A stretch of 5,470 nt of DNA from Eubacterium sp. Lineage in GTDB: Bacteria > Bacillota > Clostridia > Oscillospirales > Acutalibacteraceae. The DNA lies in assembly GCA_017543415.1 (NCBI GenBank), contig JAFYGD010000128.1:1-5470 (forward strand). Direction: 5' to 3'. Positions 1-5,470 of this stretch are shown one piece after another. A model generated the notes under the pieces. That model was not told the DNA's origin, made no database searches, and worked only from the letters and a program-made list of their open reading frames with translations. The translations under genes and the position numbers were made by a program. How positions within the stretch are numbered: position 1 is the stretch's first letter; each line of letters opens with the position of its first letter.

Positions 1-10
1 AAAAGACTTT

Positions 11-24
11 TATAAATATATACT
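11..24 (+). promoter_or_regulatory. possible -10 promoter region of the SDR-OYE-HD operon
   Basis: The first 47 bases are very AT-rich. They contain TATAAA at 11-16 and TATACT at 19-24, either of which could serve as a sigma-A -10 element. The matching -35 hexamer would fall at or before the left edge of the window, so it cannot be verified. If TATACT is used, transcription would start near 30-32 and give a very short leader that barely includes the ribosome binding site. Such AT-rich DNA yields -10-like matches easily, so this is a weak call. Confidence 0.3.
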
Positions 25-33
25 TAAATTATT

Positions 34-40
34 AAGGGGG
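34..40 (+). promoter_or_regulatory. Shine-Dalgarno site of the SDR gene
   Basis: AAGGGGG lies 7 bases before the ATG at 48, which is optimal spacing for pairing with the 16S rRNA 3' end. It fixes the start of the first operon gene and suggests efficient translation. No competing in-frame start lies upstream within the window. Confidence 0.75.
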
Positions 41-47
41 TATATTT

Positions 48-845
48 ATGATTACTAACCATAACATTGTTTTAACCGGCGCTTCAAGCGGAATAGGCTT
101 TGAGGTGCTTAAATTACTTGCAAAGGGCGATGGAAACGTTATTCTTGCGCCCTCGCGTACGGCAACCGAAAAACTCACGGGCTTTGCGGAAAACGTTATT
201 CCCTTTGATGTTGATTTGGGAACAAAGGAAGGCGTTGACGCGGTTTTTGAAAAGGCTGACGAGGTTTTCGGCGGCAAAAAAATAGATTTGTTTTATGCAA
301 ACGCAGGCTTTCCCTATTACGAGGCGTTTGAATATACCGACTGGGAAAGAATTGAGCGCATTTTCAGCGTAAACACCGTTTCCCCGATTTACACCTACGC
401 AAAATACCGCGAGCACCTGAACGGCAGGGACGGAAAGCTTGCGTTTACCATAAGCGCTATAGGCAAAATGGCGATGCCCGGCTACGCGCTTTACAGCGCA
501 AGCAAGTTCGGGCTTCAGGGCTTTCAGGAGGCAATAAGAATTGAAAAGGCGAAAAACCTTCAGTTTACCTGCCTTTACCCCGTTGCAACCGACACCAACT
601 TCTTTAAGGTTGCCGCAGACGGTATTCCCTTTGAAAAGCCTTTCCCCGTTCAAAAGCCCGAGGTTGTTGCACGCAAAATGGTTGCGGGCATTGAAAAGGG
701 CAAAAAGAGCGTTTCGCCCTGTTTCCTTTTTGACGTTTCAAAGGTGCTTATGGGCATATGCCCGCCGGTAAGAACCGTTTACTGGAAACTTGAAAACAAT
801 AAGCTTACACGCTTTAAGAAAAAGTTAGAGGATATGAAAAAATGA
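48..845 (+). CDS. short-chain dehydrogenase/reductase (SDR), NAD(P)-dependent
   Basis: This 265-residue protein is a classical SDR, a soluble Rossmann-fold enzyme that interconverts an alcohol and a carbonyl with NAD(P)(H). The cofactor motif TGASSGIG is at residues 10-17, the structural NAG motif at 85-87 and the helix-alpha-4 Asn at N109. The catalytic set is S136, Y149 and K153 (YSASK). The length is normal for classical SDRs (about 250-270). Arg37 just after the second beta strand mildly favours NADP(H); this is inference. The usual PG after beta-6 is replaced by YPVATDT (177-183). The C-terminus from about residue 233 is a hydrophobic stretch followed by a Lys/Arg-rich tail, which could be a lid or a peripheral membrane contact. 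It starts at 48 behind a strong ribosome binding site and overlaps the next gene by 4 bases, so it is the first gene of a coupled operon. The substrate is unknown; sterol, bile acid, fatty-acyl or aromatic alcohols are all possible. The family call is firm and the specificity is not. Confidence 0.93.
   Translation: MITNHNIVLTGASSGIGFEVLKLLAKGDGNVILAPSRTATEKLTGFAENVIPFDVDLGTKEGVDAVFEKADEVFGGKKIDLFYANAGFPYYEAFEYTDWERIERIFSVNTVSPIYTYAKYREHLNGRDGKLAFTISAIGKMAMPGYALYSASKFGLQGFQEAIRIEKAKNLQFTCLYPVATDTNFFKVAADGIPFEKPFPVQKPEVVARKMVAGIEKGKKSVSPCFLFDVSKVLMGICPPVRTVYWKLENNKLTRFKKKLEDMKK
827..832 (+). promoter_or_regulatory. Shine-Dalgarno site of the flavin oxidoreductase gene
   Basis: AGAGGA lies inside the last codons of the SDR gene, 9 bases before the ATG at 842. 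With the ATGA overlap of stop and start at 842-845 it supports the chosen start and suggests coupled translation at a fixed ratio to the SDR. Confidence 0.55.
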
Positions 846-2917
846 GCTTTGACGTAATGTTTTCACCTATGAAAATAGGTACAATGGAGGTTAAAAACCG
901 CGTTGTTATGACTGCGGCTGAATTCTCTCTCGGCCAGATGAACGGCGAACCTACGGAAAGAATGATTAACTATTTTGAGGAGCGCGCAAAAGGCGGAGTC
1001 GGTCTGATTATCCCCGGTATCTGCCGCGTTAACGATATGGCGGCTGCCTCTACCTTTACCCAGCTTTCCATGAGCCGCGACAGCCACATTGAGCCCATGC
1101 GCGAAATGGTAAACCGTATTCACAAATACGGAGCAAAGCTCTGTATTCAGCTCCACCACCCGGGAAGGCAGGGCTACTGCAGCTCAATCAACAGCCTTCC
1201 GCTGCTTATGCCGATTGAAAAAAGAATACCCAAAATCACGGGCGTTCTTTTCAAGGCTACGCCGCTGCTCCTCGGTATGGAGCAGAAGAAAATCTGTATG
1301 AGCCAGCAGGCTCCGTCAAAATGCGAGCTTTCGGCTCACGGCGCAATGCGTATTCACGCAATGAGCAAACATGAGGTACAGAAGCTGCGCGACGATTTCA
1401 TTGCCGCCGCGGTACGCTGTAAAAAGGCGGGGGTTGACGCGGTTGAGCTTCACTCCACCCACGGCTATATCCTTCATCAGTTCCTTTCCCCCAACACCAA
1501 CCGGAGGACGGACGAATACGGCGGCTCGTTTGATAACCGCTTAAGATTTATAACCGAAATTATAAACGGTATCAAGGAGCAGTGCGGTAAGGATTATCCG
1601 CTGATTGTACGCCTTACCGTTGACGAGTTTTACGATAAAATAGGTATGCCCGAAAAGGGCTATCACCTTGAAACGGGAATTGAAATAGCAAAACGCCTTG
1701 AAGCGCTCGGCGTTGACGCAATCAACGTTTCTTCGGCGTGCTACGATACTTATAACTACTGGCTTGAGCCGACCTCGTTTGAGCCGGGCTGGAGAGCTTA
1801 CCTTGCAAAGGCGGTTAAAGAGGCTGTTAACATCCCCGTTATTGCCGCAAACTTTATCCGCTCCCCCGAACAGGCTGAAAGGCAGCTTGAGGAGGGATAT
1901 CAGGACTTCGTAGGCTCCGCGCGTAACTTTATCTGCGACCCCTACTGGGCAAAAAAGGCACAGGAGGGACACCCTGAAAAAATCAGGCGCTGCATAGGCT
2001 GCCTTCACTGCATTAAATCCTTTATCAACAACGCCGCAACAAAGGGAACTCCCGGCGAATGCGCGCTCAACCCCGCAGTAGGTATTGAAAAGGAATACGC
2101 ATCTATGCAGAAAACAGGCAGCGGCGCCGCCGTTGCGGTAATCGGCGCGGGTCCCGCAGGTCTTACCGCCGCAATTACTCTTGCGCGCCGCGGCTTTGCG
2201 CCCGTTATCTTTGAAAAGGAAAGCGAAGCAGGCGGCCAGGTAAATATTGCCGCGGCAGGTCCGTTCAAGGATAAGCTGCACTGGGCGGTTGAGGACTTGC
2301 AGCGGGAGGCTGAAGAGCTCGGCGTTGAAATCAGGCTCAACACCGAAGCCACCGCGGATATGCTTAAAGAGCTTAACCCCGCCGCGGTTGTTCTTGCAAC
2401 CGGCGGTACTCCCGTAAGGCCGCAGAGCATTGAGGGCATCAACGGCGAAAACGTTGTTACCGCGCCCGAAATACTGCTCGGCAAAAAGGTAATTGAAAAC
2501 AGCCGCGTTGTTGTTGTAGGCTCCGGCCTGACGGGGCTTGAAACAACCGAAAAGCTCAACGAGCTCGGCAACAAAGTTACGGTTATTGAAATGGCAGATA
2601 AAATTGCAGGCGCAGCGTGGTTCCAGTTTGTTGACGACAGCTTAAGCAGGATTAAGCCTTACAGAACAGAATTTATGCTTTCAACAAAGCTGCTTTCGGT
2701 TGATTCAGACGGCGTTACCGTTGAAAACAAAAAGGGCGGCAAGGAAAAGCTTACCGCCGATTTGGTTGTACTTTCAATGGGCGTTCGCCCGAACAACGCG
2801 CTGCTTAAAGAGCTTGAAGGCGCGGGCATAAAATGCGTTGCAGTCGGCGACGCCGACAGGGGCGGAACAATAGGAAACGCAACGCAAAGCGCGTTCCATA
2901 CCGCTATGAGTATTTAA
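842..2917 (+). CDS. Old Yellow Enzyme-type NADH:flavin oxidoreductase / 2-enoate or 2,4-dienoyl-CoA reductase-like (FMN, 4Fe-4S, FAD)
   Basis: This 691-residue protein has the full architecture of 2,4-dienoyl-CoA reductase, 2-enoate reductase, trimethylamine dehydrogenase and BaiCD/BaiH. Residues 1 to about 375 form an FMN-binding TIM barrel, with QLHHPGR at 103-109, H204-x2-H207 followed by Y209, and the RxDEYGGS segment near 222-229. A 4Fe-4S site follows at C384, C387, C390 and C407. An FAD domain begins with GAGPAG at 435-440 and has E458 at the end of beta-2. A nested NAD(H) domain has GSGLTG at 560-565 and E583, which favours NADH. The final FAD motif, VGD, is at 668-670. Such enzymes pass electrons from NADH through FAD and Fe-S to FMN and then to an activated C=C bond. 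The His pair resembles YqjM-like enone reductases rather than E. coli FadH. Oddities are an insertion of about 40 residues at 112-156, no redox Cys in the N-terminal FMN loop, and a Tyr (Y301) where FadH has its catalytic His. The family is clear; the substrate is not. Confidence 0.93.
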   Translation: MSFDVMFSPMKIGTMEVKNRVVMTAAEFSLGQMNGEPTERMINYFEERAKGGVGLIIPGICRVNDMAAASTFTQLSMSRDSHIEPMREMVNRIHKYGAKLCIQLHHPGRQGYCSSINSLPLLMPIEKRIPKITGVLFKATPLLLGMEQKKICMSQQAPSKCELSAHGAMRIHAMSKHEVQKLRDDFIAAAVRCKKAGVDAVELHSTHGYILHQFLSPNTNRRTDEYGGSFDNRLRFITEIINGIKEQCGKDYPLIVRLTVDEFYDKIGMPEKGYHLETGIEIAKRLEALGVDAINVSSACYDTYNYWLEPTSFEPGWRAYLAKAVKEAVNIPVIAANFIRSPEQAERQLEEGYQDFVGSARNFICDPYWAKKAQEGHPEKIRRCIGCLHCIKSFINNAATKGTPGECALNPAVGIEKEYASMQKTGSGAAVAVIGAGPAGLTAAITLARRGFAPVIFEKESEAGGQVNIAAAGPFKDKLHWAVEDLQREAEELGVEIRLNTEATADMLKELNPAAVVLATGGTPVRPQSIEGINGENVVTAPEILLGKKVIENSRVVVVGSGLTGLETTEKLNELGNKVTVIEMADKIAGAAWFQFVDDSLSRIKPYRTEFMLSTKLLSVDSDGVTVENKKGGKEKLTADLVVLSMGVRPNNALLKELEGAGIKCVAVGDADRGGTIGNATQSAFHTAMSI

Positions 2918-2918
2918 T

Positions 2919-3590
2919 ATGACCAAAGAACAGTATAAACAGATTGAAAATTATATGCTGTCCTGTATGAAGGACAGCGCGCACGACAGAGAGCACGTAT
3001 ACCGCGTGCTTTTTGTTGCGCTTGATATTGCGCAGACGGAAAAGGCAGATACCGACGTTTTAATCGCCGCCTGCCTTTTGCACGATATAGCGCGCAGGGA
3101 GCAAAACGAAAACCCCTCGCTCTGTCACGCAGAGTTAGGGGCTGAAAAAGCGAGGTGCTTTCTTATTGAAAACGGATGGGACGCCGCTTTTGCAGACAGC
3201 GTTGCCCGCTGCATAAATACACACCGCTTCCGCGCAAATAATCCGCCCGAAAGCATTGAGGCAAAAATTCTTTTTGACGCAGATAAAATTGACGTTTGCG
3301 GAACGCTCGGTATTGCAAGAACTCTTGTATATAACGGCGCTCACGGCGAGCCGCTTTACACGCTTGATAAAAACGCCATGCCCTCGGACGGCGCGGCTGA
3401 TACGGAGCCTTCCTTTTTTCAGGAGTACAAATTCAAGCTTGAAAAGGTCTACGGCAAGCTGATAACAAACCGCGGCAGGGAAATAGCAGAGGAAAGGCGC
3501 AGAACCGCCGAAGCCTTTTATAACGATATGCTGCGCGAAACCCGCGAGCCTTACAAAAAAGGCAGGGAATTACTGGACAGTATAATATGA
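2919..3590 (+). CDS. YedJ-like HD-domain metal-dependent phosphohydrolase
   Basis: This 223-residue protein fits the HD superfamily (COG1418-like), and its pattern follows E. coli YedJ along its length. Metal-site residues are visible in order: H22/H26 in AHDREH, the signature H55-D56 in LLHDIA, H102 in NTHRF, and D120/D122 in FDADKID. The C-terminal part with FKLEKVYGKL, NRGREIA and a charged helix also matches YedJ-type proteins. HD proteins of this group are soluble. B. subtilis YpgQ, a related HD protein, has been described as a metal-dependent nucleotide pyrophosphohydrolase, so hydrolysis of a phosphorylated small molecule is the likely chemistry, but the substrate here is unknown. The ATG sits 1 base after the upstream stop (TAATATG) and has no convincing Shine-Dalgarno, so translation probably depends on ribosomes finishing the preceding gene. 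It is the last gene before the terminator. Its metabolic link to the two oxidoreductases is not evident and may be only positional. Confidence 0.88.
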   Translation: MTKEQYKQIENYMLSCMKDSAHDREHVYRVLFVALDIAQTEKADTDVLIAACLLHDIARREQNENPSLCHAELGAEKARCFLIENGWDAAFADSVARCINTHRFRANNPPESIEAKILFDADKIDVCGTLGIARTLVYNGAHGEPLYTLDKNAMPSDGAADTEPSFFQEYKFKLEKVYGKLITNRGREIAEERRRTAEAFYNDMLRETREPYKKGRELLDSII

Positions 3591-3598
3591 CGGCTAAC

Positions 3599-3630
3599 AA
3601 AAAAGCACTCTCGGCTGAGAGTGCTTTTTA
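3599..3630. terminator. bidirectional intrinsic terminator between convergent operon and secA
   Basis: A perfect 13-bp stem pairs 3600-3612 with 3617-3629 around the 4-base loop GGCT. The core GCACTCTC/GAGAGTGC is flanked by an A-run on the left and a T-run on the right. Read on the plus strand, the hairpin ends in TTTTTATT and terminates the SDR-OYE-HD unit 9 bases after its stop codon. Read on the minus strand, it ends in six Ts and terminates secA about 7 bases after its stop. The symmetry and placement make a shared terminator very likely. Confidence 0.93.
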
Positions 3631-3636
3631 ATTGTG

Positions 3637-5470
3637 TTAGTCTTTAAGCTCGTCAAGGCTTCTGCCGGGAGCGCCGTGACATTTCTTATACTTCTTGCCG
3701 CTGCCGCAGGGACACGGGTCGTTAGGACCGATTTTCTTTTCCTTACGGATTGTAACCTGCTTTGCGTTGCTGTCGGTTTCGCTTGAAGAGGTTGAAGTAA
3801 CTCTTGCAACTGCTCTTCTCTGAACGTCAGCTCTGTGCCTCGGCATAAGGGTAAGCATATCCTTGGCTGTATCCTCACGAATCATGCTTGTCATTTCTTC
3901 AAACATTTCGCCGCTTTCCATACGGTAAGCAACTACCGGGTCACGCTGAGCGTAGGAACGAAGGTGAATACCCCTCTTTAAGTCGTCCATAGCGTCAATG
4001 TGGTCCATCCAGTAGGTATCAACGTTACGAAGAAGAACCATTCTTTCAAATTCGCCGAACATATCGTCGCCGAGAACCTCGCGCTTTGCTGCGATTCTTT
4101 CAGCAGCTCTTGACTGAAGAAGCTCGGTTGCGTCTGCAACGGTAAGGTCCTCAATATCCCTGAAGTCCTCGTCGGAAGCGATGTTCCACTCCTTGTACTT
4201 TTCGCGGAGACCTTCAACGTTCCAGTCGTCCTTATTGTCGCCGTTGAAGTAGAAGGCAACTGTATCGGAAATGTTCTGGTCAATCATCTTGTTGATGGTT
4301 TCGTTAAGGTCAAGTCCGTCAAGAACCTGGTCACGCTGCTTGTAGATAAGCTCTCTCTGACGGTTCATAACGTCGTCGTACTGAAGGGTGTTCTTACGGA
4401 TTTCGAAGTTCTTGCCCTCAACCTTCTTCTGTGAGCTTTCAATGGTCTTGGAGATAAGCTTGTTTTCAATCGGGGTATCCTCGTCCTCGGTGAGCTTTGC
4501 CATCATAAGCTGCATTCTGTCACCGCCGAAGAGACGCATAAGGTCGTCTTCGCAGGAGAGGTAGAACTGGCTTGCGCCGGGGTCACCCTGACGGCCCGAA
4601 CGTCCGCGCAGCTGGTTATCAATACGTCTTGCGTCGTGTCTTTCGGTACCGAGGATGAAAAGACCGCCTGCTTCGCGTACCTTATCCGCCTCGTCAGCAA
4701 TTTCTTCCTTGAACTTCTTTTCAAGCTCAATGAAGGTTCTTCTTGCTTCAAGGATTTCCTCATCGTCTGTTTCTGCAAAGCCCGTAGCCTCACGAATCTG
4801 GTAGTTCGTGAATTTCATTTTCTTCATCTGGGCCTTTGCAAGGAATTCAGCGTTACCGCCGAGCATAATATCGGTACCACGGCCCGCCATGTTGGTTGAA
4901 ATGGTAACCTGGCCGTACTTACCTGCCTGTGCAACGATTTCAGCTTCCTTTTCGTGGTTCTTTGCGTTAAGAACGTTGTGGGGGATGCCCTCTTTCTTAA
5001 GGAGCTTTGAAAGATGCTCTGACTTTTCAATGCTGATTGTACCTACGAGTACGGGCTGACCCTTTTCGTGGCACTCTTTAATCTGCTTGATTACGTTGTG
5101 GTACTTACCCTTTTCGGTCTGGAAAATAACGTCCGGCTTGTCGTCACGGATAAGCGGCTTGTTGGTGGGAATTTCAACAACGTCAAGCTTATAGATTTCG
5201 TCAAATTCGCGCGCTTCCGTTGCAGCGGTACCGGTCATACCGGAAAGCTTTTTGTAAAGACGGAAGTAGTTCTGGAAGGTGATGGTTGCAAGAGTTTTGC
5301 TCTCGTGCTCAACCTTAACGCCTTCTTTTGCTTCAAGAGCCTGGTGGAGACCTTCGTTATAACGTCTGCCCTCCATAATACGGCCCGTGAATTCGTCAAC
5401 GATTTTAACCTGACCGTCTTTTACAACGTAGTCGATATCTCTTGTCATTACGCCGTGAGCCTTGATAGCC
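3637..5470 (-). CDS. secA: SecA preprotein translocase ATPase, 5' end outside the window (C-terminal 610 codons)
   Basis: SecA is the cytoplasmic/peripheral membrane ATPase that drives unfolded preproteins through SecYEG. The reading frame is open to the right edge, where AIKAHGV precedes the Met at 5448. That stretch aligns with the E. coli segment before TRDVDY, so this Met is internal and roughly the first third (part of NBD1 and the preprotein-binding domain) is missing. Numbered from that Met, visible parts are VDEFTGR (17-23), SGMTGTA (69-75), GTISIEKSE (136-144), NMAGRGTDI (186-194), the motif VI region RGRSGRQGD (281-289), and the scaffold/helical-wing segment around WMDHIDAMDDL (480-490). 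The C-terminal zinc site is C579, C581, C590 and H591, normally used for SecB or ribosome/lipid contact. NBD2 carries a long helical insertion (about 195-260) that B. subtilis SecA lacks. Arg codons in the stretches I read favour CGT, as expected for a well-expressed gene. It converges on the upstream operon and shares its terminator. Confidence 0.98.
   Translation of the reverse strand, partial: AIKAHGVMTRDIDYVVKDGQVKIVDEFTGRIMEGRRYNEGLHQALEAKEGVKVEHESKTLATITFQNYFRLYKKLSGMTGTAATEAREFDEIYKLDVVEIPTNKPLIRDDKPDVIFQTEKGKYHNVIKQIKECHEKGQPVLVGTISIEKSEHLSKLLKKEGIPHNVLNAKNHEKEAEIVAQAGKYGQVTISTNMAGRGTDIMLGGNAEFLAKAQMKKMKFTNYQIREATGFAETDDEEILEARRTFIELEKKFKEEIADEADKVREAGGLFILGTERHDARRIDNQLRGRSGRQGDPGASQFYLSCEDDLMRLFGGDRMQLMMAKLTEDEDTPIENKLISKTIESSQKKVEGKNFEIRKNTLQYDDVMNRQRELIYKQRDQVLDGLDLNETINKMIDQNISDTVAFYFNGDNKDDWNVEGLREKYKEWNIASDEDFRDIEDLTVADATELLQSRAAERIAAKREVLGDDMFGEFERMVLLRNVDTYWMDHIDAMDDLKRGIHLRSYAQRDPVVAYRMESGEMFEEMTSMIREDTAKDMLTLMPRHRADVQRRAVARVTSTSSSETDSNAKQVTIRKEKKIGPNDPCPCGSGKKYKKCHGAPGRSLDELKD

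Noticed and set aside
752..763. 12-base palindrome GGGCATATGCCC in the SDR gene
   Set aside because: It lies within coding sequence (MGICPP), does not recur elsewhere that I can see, and nothing supports an operator role.
865..880. ACCTAT-GAAA-ATAGGT, a 6-bp hairpin with a GNRA-type loop early in the oxidoreductase gene
   Set aside because: It encodes the SPMKIG segment typical of this enzyme family, the stem is AT-rich and short, and such a repeat is expected by chance.
1541..2281. Long antisense open frame opposite the oxidoreductase gene
   Set aside because: The plus-strand frame carries all the conserved motifs. The antisense product has no recognisable domain and an odd composition rich in Cys, Arg and Ala, as expected of a shadow frame.
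842..2917. Naming the oxidoreductase baiCD, baiH or fadH
   Set aside because: The architecture is shared by all of these, but the insertion, the substituted active-site residues and the lack of bai-type neighbours make a specific name unsupported.
3113..3155. Overlapping alternative stems in the HD gene (CCCCT/AGGGG with CTCTG/CAGAG, versus CCTCGCT/AGCGAGG)
   Set aside because: They resemble a switch on paper, but they lie mid-gene in repetitive-composition codons, with no T-run or start codon to control.
3581..3586. Perfect TATAAT at the end of the HD gene
   Set aside because: No -35-like hexamer lies about 17 bases upstream, and a transcript from it would run at once into the terminator at 3599-3630.
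5446..5448. ATG as a possible start of secA
   Set aside because: The frame stays open to the window edge, and the residues before it (AIKAHGV) match conserved SecA sequence, so this Met is internal and the gene simply runs out of the window.

Overview
The window looks like an ordinary chromosomal segment from a low-to-mid GC Gram-positive anaerobe. A gut Clostridia lineage, perhaps Oscillospirales or Ruminococcus-like, is my best guess. The grounds are the SecA sequence (a long NBD2 insertion and a C-terminal zinc-binding tail), the large oxygen-sensitive flavin/Fe-S oxidoreductase, and the AT-rich leader with a strong purine-rich ribosome binding site. This is inference from sequence style, and no taxonomic marker is complete here.

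Layout. Positions 1-47 are an AT-rich leader with a possible -10 element and a clear Shine-Dalgarno site. Positions 48-3590 hold a compact plus-strand three-gene unit: a short-chain dehydrogenase/reductase (48-845), a 691-residue Old Yellow Enzyme/2,4-dienoyl-CoA-reductase-like flavin/Fe-S/FAD oxidoreductase (842-2917), and a YedJ-like HD-domain metal-dependent phosphohydrolase (2919-3590). The first two genes overlap by 4 bases (ATGA) and the second and third are 1 base apart, so they are almost certainly co-transcribed and translationally coupled. A strong hairpin with T-runs on both sides (3599-3630) lies between this unit and the convergent secA, whose last 610 codons run on the minus strand from the right edge to 3637. 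The secA 5' end is outside the window.

How the genes may work together. The SDR interconverts a hydroxyl and a carbonyl with NAD(P)H, and the large oxidoreductase typically reduces an activated C=C bond with NADH. An SDR directly coupled to such an enzyme suggests two steps on one substrate carrying an enone, enoate or hydroxyl, in the style of gut bile-acid/steroid or aromatic-acid reduction. The substrate cannot be named from the sequence. The HD protein has no evident catalytic link to the other two. SecA is the housekeeping Sec translocase motor and is unrelated to the operon.

I see no mobile element, CRISPR array, tRNA or rRNA, and no strong case for a wholly new system. The most noteworthy item is the oxidoreductase: its active-site face carries an insertion of about 40 residues, non-standard residues at key positions and a lengthened Fe-S loop. 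No stretch over 300 bases lacks a gene.
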